Of a DNA stretch of 64,000 nt, positions 1 to 9,236 are shown piece after piece. The position numbers were made by a program, and so were the translations under genes. This stretch comes from Vreelandella azerica (lineage in GTDB: Bacteria > Pseudomonadota > Gammaproteobacteria > Pseudomonadales > Halomonadaceae), in the NCBI RefSeq assembly GCF_013112225.1, contig NZ_JABFHI010000005.1, positions 186,001-250,000 of the forward strand. Reading direction: 5' to 3'. Numbering within the stretch: position 1 is the first letter of the stretch; the number at the start of each line of letters is the position of its first letter. The notes beneath the pieces were generated by a model that saw nothing but the letters and a program-made list of their open reading frames with translations, searched no databases and was not told where the DNA came from.

Positions 1-2
1 CT

Positions 3-785
3 GAGCAGGTATACGCCGAGGCCGTGGAGGCGCTGGCGCAGATTCCCCAGCCGGAAACCCGCGTTCAACTCCAGCGCATTCTGCAACGCAGTGCCCGCAA
101 GGCGGGGCTGGTAGTTGAGCAGCCGGGCGTTGAGCCGTTGAAGTTGCAAGAACTTAGCCTGCCGCCTGGGGCAGGGCGCGTTGAACAGGCGGTGATTGAA
201 GCGCTCAGCAATACGGACTGGCAGCTTTATCACGTTGAAAACAATCTGTTTACCGGTATTTTTGCGCTGCTGTTCTGGCCGGTGCTGTTTGCGCCGGTGC
301 GCGGTGCTTTTTTCCACCCCTTCCAGGCGGGCCCTGTGGATCTATTCCGGCCAGGGTTTGTTGAAGCGCGCCAGGCGTTGGTGGATCAGGCCTTCAAGGC
401 GCTGGATGACGGTCGCTATCGCCAGATCATCCGCGAGCGGCTGGCCAGCAAGCAGGGTATTCGCTGCTCCTTGGTGTATTGGCCAACGCTGACGCCCGAA
501 CGCGTGGAGGCGGCCCTGGCGTGTATTCCCGCCGCGGATTGGCGCTTTATCTTTGAACACCTATTGCTGGACCTGCGCCATCACAGCCGTGGGCTGCCGG
601 ATCTGATTGCCTTTAATCAACAGGCGGAGGCGTATCAGCTGATTGAAGTCAAAGGGCCGGGAGACCGCCTGCAGGATCACCAGCGGCTGTGGCTGAACGC
701 CCTGCAAGCACAGGGGGTTAACGTTAGCGTCTGCCATGTGCGCTGGCAGGCCGAAACCGCCCAGACGTCTGATGACCCGTTATGA
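3..785 (+). CDS. VRR-NUC domain nuclease, FAN1-like (5' end outside window)
   Basis: The reading frame is already open at the window edge and ends 4 bp inside the next gene (ATGA overlap at 782-785), so only the C-terminal ~260 residues are seen. The last 80 residues carry the VRR-NUC signature: a GLPDL motif (D is a catalytic metal ligand), then IEVKGPGD with the E-x-K pair, then Q-x3-W. In FAN1-type proteins this domain cleaves flap and interstrand-crosslink-associated DNA structures. FAN1 homologues are usually near 550 residues or more, so about half is missing here. Translational coupling to the downstream helicase suggests the two act together in DNA repair; that partnership is inferred. 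Confidence 0.85.
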   Translation, partial: EQVYAEAVEALAQIPQPETRVQLQRILQRSARKAGLVVEQPGVEPLKLQELSLPPGAGRVEQAVIEALSNTDWQLYHVENNLFTGIFALLFWPVLFAPVRGAFFHPFQAGPVDLFRPGFVEARQALVDQAFKALDDGRYRQIIRERLASKQGIRCSLVYWPTLTPERVEAALACIPAADWRFIFEHLLLDLRHHSRGLPDLIAFNQQAEAYQLIEVKGPGDRLQDHQRLWLNALQAQGVNVSVCHVRWQAETAQTSDDPL

Positions 786-3076
786 AAGTCGCGGTCAGGT
801 CGCTGTGTGAGTTTGCCGCCCGCACCGGTAGCCTGGAGTATCGCTATACGCCCTCGCCCAGTGCGGAAGAGGGGATTGCCGGGCATCAATGGGCGCAGTC
901 GCAGCGCCCGGCTGGGTATCAGGCGGAGTACCTGCTGGAAGGGGCGTGCCTGGGCGTTCAGTTACGCGGTCGCGCAGACGGCTACCACGCGGAAGCCATG
1001 CCGGTTTATCTGGAAGAAATCAAGACCCACCGAGGTGACCTGTCGCGCATCGGCGCGGGCCAGCATCGTCTGCACTGGGCGCAGCTCAAGGTCTACGGCG
1101 CCCTGCTATGCCAGCGCGATGGCCTGGAAGAGGTGAAGCTGCGTCTGGTGTACGTGGATATCAGCAGCCACCAGGAAACCGTTGAGCAGGCGTGCATGAC
1201 GCGGGCAGAGCTGATGGCCGAGCTGGAAGCCCTGTGCCGTCGGTTCAAGGCCTGGCACCGTCAGGAGCAGCAACACCGCGGCGAGCGGGATCAGGCGCTG
1301 CAGCAGCTGCGCTTTCCGTTTGCCGGTTTTCGCCCCCACCAGCGCAGCCTGAGCGAGACGGTTTATAAAGCTGCCAGCACCCGACGCACCCTGCTGCTGG
1401 AAGCACCCACCGGCCTGGGCAAAACCCTGGGCGTGCTGTTTCCTGCCTTGATGGCCATGCCAGCGCAGCAGCTTGATCGCCTGTTTGTACTCACCGCCCG
1501 CACCACAGGGCGCGAACCCGTGCTGGCCAGCCTGCAGCAGCTGGTCGATAGCTCATCCTCTGCCTCGCCGTTGCCGCTCAGAATCGTCGAGCTGACCGCC
1601 AAGGAAAAAGCCTGCGAATACCCTGACCGCGCCTGCCATGGCGATAGCTGCCCGCTGGCCAGCGGCTTCTTCGACCGCTTGCCTGCGGCCAGGGAAGCGG
1701 CCGCCCAGGCACGCTGGCTCACCCGGCAGCGCCTTCAGCAGCTGGCGGCCGAGCATGCCATCTGCCCGTATTACCTCGGCCAGGAAATGGCCCGCTGGAG
1801 CGATGTGGTGGTCGGCGATGTGAACCATTACTTCGACCGCCAGGCGCTGCTGTATGGGTTGACCCGTCAGAACCGCTGGCGGGTGATGCCGCTGGTGGAT
1901 GAAGCGCACAATCTGGTCGACCGCGCCCGCGGTATGTATTCCGCCCGTTTGCGCCAAGCGGATGTCAGTATTGCCAAGCGCGCCGCCCCGAAAAGCCTGG
2001 CGCCTACCTTTGAGGCGCTTCAGCGGACCTGGCGGCGCCTGATCAAGACCTATGATAGCGAGCAGGCCAATGGTGAACCGCTGACCCGTTATCTGGAAGA
2101 GGTGCCTGGCGAGCTGAATCGCGCCTTGCAGCGGCTGGTGAATGACCTGACCGCCTATATGACCGAGCATGCGGTGGTGCCCGAGCTGCAGACGCTGTTG
2201 TTTGATGCCTTAGGCTTTATGCGCTTGGCGGACGACTTTGGCGAGCATTCGCTGTGCTCGGTAACGCTGGTCAGCCGTCAGAGCCGCCAGGGTGGTCGCG
2301 CTCGACGAGGGCGCTTGGCTACCCTGGCGATTGACAATGTGGTGCCGGGGGATCTGATTGCCGAGCGCTTCAAGGCCGCCCATGCCTGCGTGCTGTTTTC
2401 GGCTACCCTGACGCCGACGCGCTTTTACCGTGACCTGTTGAGCCTGCCACCCCGCACGGTGGCGCAGACGATTGCCAGCCCGTTCCGTGCGGCCCAGGTC
2501 GAGGTGCGTTATCCGCGGATCAGCACCCGCTATCGTGACCGGGACCGCTCGCTGGCGCCAATTGCCCAGCGGGTCAGCCGCCAGTATGCGGCGCAACCGG
2601 GGAACTATCTGATCTACCTCAGCAGCTTTGCCTATCTGCAGCGCCTGCAGCACCACCTGGCTGCCGTTGCCCCGTCGCTGCCGCTGCATGCCCAGCAGGC
2701 CGGTATGCGTGAAGCGGAGCGTGAGGCTTTTATCGAGGTGTTCCGCCGCCAGCGCGGGGTGGTCGGGCTGGCCATGCTGGGCGGAGTCTTTGCCGAGGGG
2801 ATCGACCTGCCAGGCGATGCTCTGGTCGGCGTCTATATTGCCACTCTGGGTCTGCCGCCCTTTGGCCACTTTAAGCAGGCCCAGGCGGCTCGGCTTCAGG
2901 CGCGTTTTGGGCAGGGCGATGACGATACCTATCTTTACCCCGGCCTGCAGAAAGTGGTGCAGGCAGCGGGACGGGTCATCCGCAGCCCGGATGATAACGG
3001 CCTGATTGAACTGCTGGATGACCGCTTTACTGCGCCAAAGCTGCAGGCGTTATTGCCCGGTTGGTGGAAGGCCTAG
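782..3076 (+). CDS. ATP-dependent DNA helicase, XPD/DinG family, with N-terminal PD-(D/E)XK nuclease-like region
   Basis: The 764-residue superfamily 2 helicase has Walker A APTGLGKT (about 208-215), a DEAH box (373-376), the FSATLTP motif III and a QAAGRVIRS motif VI. Four cysteines at about 278, 285, 290 and 328 are placed as in the iron-sulfur domain of XPD and DinG. The first ~150 residues are not helicase: an RGRADGY segment, a YLEEIKTH segment (E-x-K) and a later Q-H-x-L-H-W-x-Q-L-K-x-Y stretch resemble a Cas4/RecB-like PD-(D/E)XK nuclease. The start ATG overlaps the stop of the VRR-NUC gene. Expected role: unwinding and trimming of repair intermediates. The helicase call is firm; nuclease activity is inferred from motifs. 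Confidence 0.88.
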   Translation: MKVAVRSLCEFAARTGSLEYRYTPSPSAEEGIAGHQWAQSQRPAGYQAEYLLEGACLGVQLRGRADGYHAEAMPVYLEEIKTHRGDLSRIGAGQHRLHWAQLKVYGALLCQRDGLEEVKLRLVYVDISSHQETVEQACMTRAELMAELEALCRRFKAWHRQEQQHRGERDQALQQLRFPFAGFRPHQRSLSETVYKAASTRRTLLLEAPTGLGKTLGVLFPALMAMPAQQLDRLFVLTARTTGREPVLASLQQLVDSSSSASPLPLRIVELTAKEKACEYPDRACHGDSCPLASGFFDRLPAAREAAAQARWLTRQRLQQLAAEHAICPYYLGQEMARWSDVVVGDVNHYFDRQALLYGLTRQNRWRVMPLVDEAHNLVDRARGMYSARLRQADVSIAKRAAPKSLAPTFEALQRTWRRLIKTYDSEQANGEPLTRYLEEVPGELNRALQRLVNDLTAYMTEHAVVPELQTLLFDALGFMRLADDFGEHSLCSVTLVSRQSRQGGRARRGRLATLAIDNVVPGDLIAERFKAAHACVLFSATLTPTRFYRDLLSLPPRTVAQTIASPFRAAQVEVRYPRISTRYRDRDRSLAPIAQRVSRQYAAQPGNYLIYLSSFAYLQRLQHHLAAVAPSLPLHAQQAGMREAEREAFIEVFRRQRGVVGLAMLGGVFAEGIDLPGDALVGVYIATLGLPPFGHFKQAQAARLQARFGQGDDDTYLYPGLQKVVQAAGRVIRSPDDNGLIELLDDRFTAPKLQALLPGWWKA

Positions 3077-3094
3077 CGTGACACTCAATGAGCG

Positions 3095-4701
3095 CTACAC
3101 AGGCAATACCGCGCCGTCAGCGCGGGGTTCAGTGCCGCCCTGCAACCCGCCTGTGTTGGCTGAGCGTAGAATGATCTGGCCGCGCCCGAAAGTCAGGCCA
3201 TCGTTGGCTCTGACAATAGTGTGGCCGCGCCGGGCCAGCGCCTGAGCCAGGTGGTCGGGGAAATCCGGTTCGACCTCAACCGTCTTGCCGTGGGTCCATT
3301 TCCAGCGCGGCTTATCAAGCGCCGCTTGGGGGTTAAGCAATTCTTCCAGTAAGGCGATGACGACCTGCACATGCCCCTGGGGCTGCATGAAACCACCCAT
3401 GACGCCAAAGGGCCCCACCGCCTGTTCGCCGCGGGTAATAAAGCCCGGAATAATCGTATGGTAAGGGCGCTTGCCCGGCGCCAGCACGTTGGCATCGTTT
3501 GGGCTGAGTGAAAACGACCAGCCACGGTTTTGCAGGCTGATACCGGTACCCGGCACCACCATGCCGGAACCGAAGCCATCAAAGTTGCTCTGGATAAACG
3601 ACACCATATTGCCTTCCGCATCGGCCGTGGCCAGGTAGACGGTGCCGCCCTTGATGGGGTTGCCGTGCTTAGGGAGGAGGGCGTTTTCGCCAATCAGGCG
3701 GGCGCGGGCGGTCAGATAATCCGAAGACAGCATTTGCTCAGGGTTTGCGGTCATCTCGTCGGGCTCAGTGATGTAATGCAGGCCATCTACATAGGCCAGT
3801 TTGGTGGCCTCAATACGCCGATGCAGGGCATCCACAGGGTTGCGTGGTTCGTTGCCAAGGGCTTCCAGCATGCCTAGCGCCTGCAGGGCAATCATGCCGC
3901 TGCCGTTGGGCGGAATTTCCCAGATGTCGTGGCCGCGATAACGCACGCTGATGGGCGTGACCCACTCCGGCGTAAAGTCCGCCAGATCCTGTTTGCGCAG
4001 AAAACCGCCGTGCTGGAGTGAGAAGGCGTCGATTTCATCTGCCAGCTCGCCGCGATAAAAGGCCTCGCCTCGGGTATCAGCGATACGCTGCAGGCTCTTG
4101 GCCATATCAGGAGAGCGCCAGCTTTCCCCTGGCTGCGGCGCATGGCCTGTGGGTGCAAAATGAGCAAACCAGGGGGCAAACTCGGGCTGCTCGCACTGGC
4201 GGTAGCGATGTTCCGCCTGCTGCCAAAGCTGGCTGACCACGGGGAGACCGCAAAGCCGCGTTCCGCCAGTTGAATGGCTGGAGTCAGCAGTTGTGCAAAG
4301 TCGAGCTTGCCAAAACGCTCGGAGAGCGCGGCCCAGGCCGCTGGAGCGCCGGGTACGGTCACTGGCAGCAAGCCGTTGGCTGGCATCTCACTATGGCCGA
4401 GGGCGGTGACGGCGTCGCAGGAAATGCCTTGCGGCGCCGGGCCGCTGGCATTCAGGCCATAGAGTTCGCCCTTCATCCACACAATCGCAAAGGCATCGCT
4501 GCCAAGCCCGTTGGAGGTGGGTTCCACCACGGTCAGCGCCGCGGCTGTGGCAATCGCGGCATCCACGGCATTGCCGCCCTGCCTGAGGATATCGCTGCCT
4601 ACCTGAGCCGCCAGTGATTGCGAGGTGGCGACCATGCCGTGCTGGCCAAAGGTGACCATGCGGCGTGAGGAGCAGGGGTAATAATGCGGGTCAGACTGCA
4701 T
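3095..4701 (-). CDS. gamma-glutamyltransferase family protein (frameshifted)
   Basis: Two minus-strand frames join into one ~535-residue gamma-glutamyltransferase/acylase-family protein. The N-terminal part (from ATG at 4701) has GGNAVDAAIATAAALTVVEP and SNGLGSDAFA, typical of the large subunit. The C-terminal part has GGTVYLATADAEGNMVS; the Thr there aligns with the autoprocessing nucleophile that begins the small subunit. The frame breaks at the G4 run at 4241-4244: one extra base restores GFAVSPVVSQLW, so a one-base deletion or base-calling error is likely. No signal peptide is seen, so it is probably a cytoplasmic member rather than the classic periplasmic glutathione hydrolase. Transcribed convergently with the helicase and divergently from the methyltransferase. 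Confidence 0.82.
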
Positions 4702-4838
4702 GCTGAATCCTTCTGAAAAGTCATCGCGATTGTAAGGTTAATCTTGTAACCTCGGCGCTTACCATCGGCCTGAAACGTTACACTGGCGATGGGCAAGAAG
4801 ATAGCAACTCGACGGCCTCCAGGTAGGGGAATAGCCAA

Positions 4839-5767
4839 GTGAAAGAAAATATCGTATTGCTTGATGGTGGCATGGGCCAGGAACTGAGAAAGCGCAGTCA
4901 GCGCCCGGTCACGCCGCTGTGGTCTGCCCAGGTGATGCTGGATGAGCCTGATCTGGTCGTCGCGGCCCACCGGGATTACATCGCGGCGGGCGCTCGGGTG
5001 ATTAAGCTGAATAACTACAGCGCCACGCCCCAGCGCCTGGCCCGTGATGGCGACCCTGCAATGTTTGAGACGCTGCACACTGCGGCGCTAAAAGCGGCCC
5101 ATCAGGCGCGGGACGAAAGCGGCCAGAAAGAGGTGCGCATAGCAGGCTGCCTGCCGCCGCTGGTGGCCAGTTATCATCCTGACAGCGTGCCGGATGAGGC
5201 GACCTGCCAGCGTGATTATCGTCGCCTGGTTGAGCAGCAGGCCGCGGGAGTGGATGTCTTTTTGTGTGAAACCATGTCGCTGGCCCGCGAGGCGCTTGCC
5301 GCAACCCAGGCAGCGGTGGAAAGACGCTTCCCGGTGTGGGTGGCGTTCTCCGTTGATGACGGCGATGGCACCCGGCTGCGTTCCGGTGAGCCTCTGGCCG
5401 CTGCGGCCAAGGCGGTGGTTGCCGCAGGCGCCGAGACGGTGCTGGTCAACTGTTCGGTACCTGAAGCGGTGACGGCTGCCATGGGGGAGCTTTCCGGGTT
5501 GGGCGTACCCTTTGGTGGCTACGCCAATGGCTTTACCTCAGTGGCACCGCTGCAACCGGGGGCACCGTGGACAAGCTGACCTCGCGCAAGGATCTGGGCC
5601 CAGCCGCCTATGCCGAGATTGCCCTGGGCTGGATTAAGCAAGGCGCTACCCTGGTGGGCGGTTGCTGCGAAGTTGGCCCTGCCCATATCGCTGCCCTGGC
5701 CCTGCGCCTGGCGGATGAAGGTTACCCGCTGGTATCCTGCTGCAGGCCAGATAAACTCAAAGCATGA
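4839..5767 (+). CDS. homocysteine S-methyltransferase family protein (frameshifted)
   Basis: The corrected protein is ~309 residues with the Zn- and homocysteine-binding signature of the MmuM/BHMT family: LLDGGMGQEL near the start, a VNCS cysteine, and GGCCEVGPAHI near the end. These enzymes transfer a methyl group from S-methylmethionine or a similar donor to homocysteine to make methionine. The frame breaks at the G5 run at 5558-5562; a sixth G gives LQPGGTVDKLTSRKD, the expected continuation. The stop overlaps the ATG of the GtrA gene by 4 bp, so it is first in a coupled five-gene operon although its chemistry has no obvious link to the glycan-type genes behind it. The 137-bp gap upstream is shared with the divergent transferase gene and must hold both promoters. 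Confidence 0.85.
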
Positions 5768-6207
5768 TCAAGCGTCTTCTAACATCCAGCAGTTCTCTGG
5801 CCACCTTCGGGCGTTTTGCGATGGTGGCCTGCAGCATTGCTCTGATCGATATCGGCGCGCTGTACGGGCTGCATGAAGGTCTTGATGCCAATGTCTATCT
5901 GGCCCGGGTATTCTCGTATTTTATGGCCATGACCGCCGGTTATTTTCTGAACCGCCATTTTACCTTCCATCATCAGCGGCGCTTTCGTCATCTGCTGGCG
6001 GATTTATGGCGGTTCTATTCGGTCTTTGCGCTGGGTGGCCTGCTTAACTACGGCGTTTTTGCGCTAACGGTGGCGCTGGGTGGGCGAATGGGCGTTATGC
6101 CAGAGGCAACTTTCTGGCTGCCTCTGTTGGGGGTCTGGCTGGGAGGCCTGGTGGGCATGAGCTTTAATTACGTCTTTTCTCACAAGCTGGTATTCAAGGA
6201 ACCATGA
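5764..6207 (+). CDS. GtrA family membrane protein
   Basis: This 147-residue protein has four predicted membrane helices and the GtrA-type pattern (FGRFAMVACS near the N-terminus, AGYFLNRHFTF in the middle, FNYVFSHKLVF at the end). GtrA proteins are proposed to flip polyprenyl-linked sugars across the inner membrane for O-antigen or other glycan modification. Its start overlaps the methyltransferase stop and its stop overlaps the sulfotransferase start, each by 4 bp. With a glycosyltransferase two genes later, a lipid-linked sugar substrate is plausible, but none is shown by the sequence. Confidence 0.85.
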   Translation: MIKRLLTSSSSLATFGRFAMVACSIALIDIGALYGLHEGLDANVYLARVFSYFMAMTAGYFLNRHFTFHHQRRFRHLLADLWRFYSVFALGGLLNYGVFALTVALGGRMGVMPEATFWLPLLGVWLGGLVGMSFNYVFSHKLVFKEP

Positions 6208-7382
6208 AGCATCTACGCCCCCTGGCCGAAGGGCTTGGCCGCTATCTGGGCTGGTGGCTGAGCGCGCTGGTGCGCTGGCGCGACCCGCTGGCACCCATGA
6301 CACTCAGGCGCGCCGCCGTTCTGCTGTTGGGGATGCCGCTGTTCTTGCTGGTGCAGCTGATCCATGCGGTCTGCCTGCTGCTGGATGAGCTGCTGTTTCC
6401 CGGCTACCGGAAGGTGGTTATCAAACAGCCGCTGTTTGTGACCGGTATTCCGCGCAGCGGCACCACTTTTCTGCACCGTACCCTGGCCATCGACCACGAG
6501 CGCTATACCACCTTGACCACCTGGGAGGCGCTGCTGGCGCCGTCCATTGTTCAGCGCAAAATCATCCATGCTCTGGCCTGGCTGGATCAGCGCCTGGGCG
6601 GGCTGGGGCAGCGCGGCGTGAATGCCTTGACGCGACGCCTTGCGGGTGGGCTGGATGATATTCACGAAGTGGGGCTGGAGGCGGCCGAAGAAGATTACCT
6701 GGCGCTGCTGCCGGTGGCCGGCTGCTTTATCATGCTGCTGGCCTTTCCCGCTGCTGTTGGTCTGCAGCAGCTGGGCCATCTGGATCGGCAGATGCCGCGA
6801 GAGCGGCGACAGCGGCTGTTGGCATTCTATTACAGCTGTCTGCAGCGCCATATGTATGTGGACGGTGGCCAGCGGCGTCTGCTGTCCAAGAATGCCGCCT
6901 TCGGCAGCTGGCTTGAGGGGCTTTATGCGTTGTGTCCGGATGGGCGCTTTATTATCTGCGTGCGCGAGCCGCTGGCGGCCCTGAACTCTCAGATCAGCTC
7001 CATCGACAGCGCCCGTGCGCTGTTTGGCAGCGCCGTGAACGCTGACGCTTTTCAGCAGCTGTTTGCCGAGCAGTTCGCGGATACCTTGGAGTATATGAAC
7101 GAGACGCTGACCCGCTGGCCAACCGGGCGAGCGGTCGTGGTGGATATGGCCGACCTGGGCGCTGCCCCCGGTGAGGTGATTCCCGCAGCCCTTGAGCAGT
7201 TAGAGGTTAAAGTGAGCGAGAGGCTGGAAACCCATCTGCTTGCGCTGCCGAAGCGCCCCCATCGCCCGCGCGCCAATAGCGGCGCTGCCCTGGTGTTAGC
7301 TCAATCACCGCTTGAGCAACGCCTGTTGCCTCTCTACTATCAGCTGATAGCTCTTCCTCATCGAACCCGGACAAAGACGTGA
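6204..7382 (+). CDS. sulfotransferase family protein
   Basis: The 392-residue protein has the PAPS 5'-phosphosulfate-binding loop GIPRSGTTFLHRTL (about 81-94), followed by a conserved acidic region and IICVREPLAALNSQ, which resembles the 3'-phosphate-binding segment. A hydrophobic stretch at about 35-62 suggests membrane attachment with the catalytic part in the cytoplasm. Sulfotransferases of this group move sulfate from PAPS to hydroxyl groups on lipids or carbohydrates. Its place between a GtrA flippase and a GT4 glycosyltransferase, with 4-bp overlaps on both sides, points to sulfation of a membrane glycan or glycolipid; the acceptor is unknown. Confidence 0.85.
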   Translation: MKHLRPLAEGLGRYLGWWLSALVRWRDPLAPMTLRRAAVLLLGMPLFLLVQLIHAVCLLLDELLFPGYRKVVIKQPLFVTGIPRSGTTFLHRTLAIDHERYTTLTTWEALLAPSIVQRKIIHALAWLDQRLGGLGQRGVNALTRRLAGGLDDIHEVGLEAAEEDYLALLPVAGCFIMLLAFPAAVGLQQLGHLDRQMPRERRQRLLAFYYSCLQRHMYVDGGQRRLLSKNAAFGSWLEGLYALCPDGRFIICVREPLAALNSQISSIDSARALFGSAVNADAFQQLFAEQFADTLEYMNETLTRWPTGRAVVVDMADLGAAPGEVIPAALEQLEVKVSERLETHLLALPKRPHRPRANSGAALVLAQSPLEQRLLPLYYQLIALPHRTRTKT

Positions 7383-8515
7383 ACGAGACTGCCGAGTATT
7401 CCCCCGAAGCGCCCCGGCTGGCGGCCAAACAGCTACGCGTTGCGATCTTCTCGGACTCACTGGCCGAGCGTAATGGCACAGGCGCTTACTACCATGACTT
7501 GCTGGCTCATTTACACCAGCAGGTGGCTACTGTGGAAACCCTCCAGCCCAAGCCCCGTGGGCGGGTGGATATTCTTTCTGTCCCGTTACCCGGGGATGCC
7601 ACCCAGCGGCTGGTGGTGCCCAACCTGTGGCGGGTTAACCGCCAGCTGGCCGAGTTGCGCCCCAATATCATTGTCAGCGTCACGCCCGGGCCTTTTGGCA
7701 TGCTGGGGTTGTGGATGGCGCGGCGTCATGGCTGCGGTTTTATTTCTGCCTATCACACGGATTTTGAGGGGCTGGCCGATCTGTACTGGGGGCCTGTCAA
7801 AAAGCGTGTGATCAATGGCTTTCTGCAAGGAGTTAACCGCTTTATCAGCCGCCGCAGTGGCACCGTGCTGGTCAATAATAGCGATCTGGTGCAGCAGGTG
7901 AAAAAACTTGGCGCCACCCAGGTGGACATCATGGGAACACCTCTCGAACCGGGGTTTCTGGAAGCACCAGCGGTGCCCCCACCGGGAACCCTGGCCCAGG
8001 TCTGCTATGCGGGAAGGCTGGCGGCGGAAAAGAATATTGATGCCTTTATTGAGGCTGCCCGATGCCATCCTGAATTGAATTTTGTGATGGGCGGCGACGG
8101 GCCGCTGCGCAAGGTCGTCGAGCAGGCCGCCAGGGAGCTTGATAACCTTGACTACCGAGGCTGGCTGAGCCGCGATGATTTGCGCGCCTTGATCGACCAG
8201 TCGAGCCTGCTGGTGCTGCCTTCGCATATGGAAACGTTTGGCTCGATTGCCCTGGAAGCCCTGTCTCGCGGTCGGCCAGCGTTGGTTTCCGAGAATGCCG
8301 GTATTCACGACTGGCAGCAACTGGCAGGTGTACTGATTCCGCTGCGCCAGGGGGAGAGCGTTGCCAGCATTCTCGATACCTTGGCCGAGTGGCCCGCTGA
8401 ACGCTGGCAGGAAATGGCGCAGAAGGCTCGCCAGGCGGCTATCACACTGAACCAGCAAACCGTGGCGCAATGGTTGGACGTGCTTGCCGGCCATGCACGG
8501 GGAGGGCGGTCATGA
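7379..8515 (+). CDS. glycosyltransferase family 4 protein
   Basis: A 378-residue GT-B fold enzyme. The N-terminal half has IFSDSLAERNGTGAYYHDLL, typical of sugar-acceptor domains in this family. The C-terminal half has YAGRLAAEKNIDAFIEAA, FVMGGDGPLR, GWLSRDDLRALI and the E-x7-E-type region PSHMETFGSIALEALSRG, which bind the nucleotide sugar. Close family relatives include mannosyltransferases acting on lipid acceptors, but the donor cannot be read from sequence. The GTG start overlaps the sulfotransferase stop and the stop overlaps the deacetylase ATG, so it is translated in a coupled series. Confidence 0.88.
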   Translation: MNETAEYSPEAPRLAAKQLRVAIFSDSLAERNGTGAYYHDLLAHLHQQVATVETLQPKPRGRVDILSVPLPGDATQRLVVPNLWRVNRQLAELRPNIIVSVTPGPFGMLGLWMARRHGCGFISAYHTDFEGLADLYWGPVKKRVINGFLQGVNRFISRRSGTVLVNNSDLVQQVKKLGATQVDIMGTPLEPGFLEAPAVPPPGTLAQVCYAGRLAAEKNIDAFIEAARCHPELNFVMGGDGPLRKVVEQAARELDNLDYRGWLSRDDLRALIDQSSLLVLPSHMETFGSIALEALSRGRPALVSENAGIHDWQQLAGVLIPLRQGESVASILDTLAEWPAERWQEMAQKARQAAITLNQQTVAQWLDVLAGHARGGRS

Positions 8516-9236
8516 AGGCCCTGATCAGTATTCATGATGTGATGCCTGAAACCCTGGAGCGGGTACGCGGGTTGATCGGGCAGCTTCAGGATAATGGCCA
8601 TGACGCTATTACCCTGCTGGTGGTGCCGGGGCGGGATTGGCAGGCGGAGGATATTCGCCAACTGGCCGACTGGTCGGCCCAGGGCATCGAGCTTGCCGCC
8701 CACGGCTGGCACCATAAAGTGCGGCATGTAAAAGGGCTTTGGCACCGCTTGCATTCCACCCTGATCTCCCGCGATGTGGCTGAACATCTGGCCTTGGACG
8801 CAGAAGGCATAGAAGCCTTGATGCGCCGTAGTGCTGCCTGGTTTGAGCGCCATGGCCTGCCAGCGCCAAGCAGCTACGTGCCCCCTGCCTGGGCGCTGGG
8901 GGCCTTGCCCAAGGCACGCTGGCCGATGCTGCCCTATCGGCGTATCGAGGTCACCCGTGGCCTGCTGGATACCCGCTCCGGCCAGCTTGAGCCTCTGCCA
9001 TTGGTGGGGTTTGAAGCGGATACCCGCTTGCGCGCCACTTTTTGCGCGGCTGGAATGCTGTTCAGGCTCACAAGGCCAGGCGTCAGGGGCGCCCATTGCG
9101 CATTGGCATTCACCCTCAGGATGGCGAGCTGCTGCTGGCCGATGATCTGATGGAGTTTATTCGCGGTGGTTGGACGTCCCGGCGTATGGATGGCCAGGGG
9201 CACCTTGACGGTGCAGATCCGGTTGCGCCCTTCTGA
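8512..9236 (+). CDS. DUF2334/polysaccharide deacetylase-like protein (frameshifted)
   Basis: The start ATG at 8512 overlaps the glycosyltransferase stop. The protein begins with ISIHDVMPETLERV (the HD of a NodB-like fold) and has ELAAHGWHHKV, whose histidines would complete the metal site. The frame breaks at the T5 run at 9039-9043; adding one T gives ATFLRGWNAVQAH and then RIGIHPQDGE, a terminal motif typical of the family. Length after correction is ~241 residues. Such proteins remove acyl groups from sugars; here it would act on the same glycan as its operon partners (inferred). Its 3' end overlaps the convergent diguanylate cyclase ORF, which suggests that one of the two ends is wrong. 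Confidence 0.75.

Noticed and set aside
1553-2170. Long antisense ORF inside the helicase gene
   Set aside because: It is an opposite-strand reading of a GC-rich gene with no domain or start signal; the helicase motifs fix the real frame.
4241-4244. Programmed ribosomal frameshifting in the transferase and other genes
   Set aside because: Sites lack slippery heptamers with downstream structure, occur in many unrelated genes, and are all mended by one base at a homopolymer.
7586-8494. 302-codon antisense ORF opposite the glycosyltransferase
   Set aside because: Shadow frame of a well-conserved GT4 gene; composition is His/Gln-rich as expected from reversed GC-rich codons.
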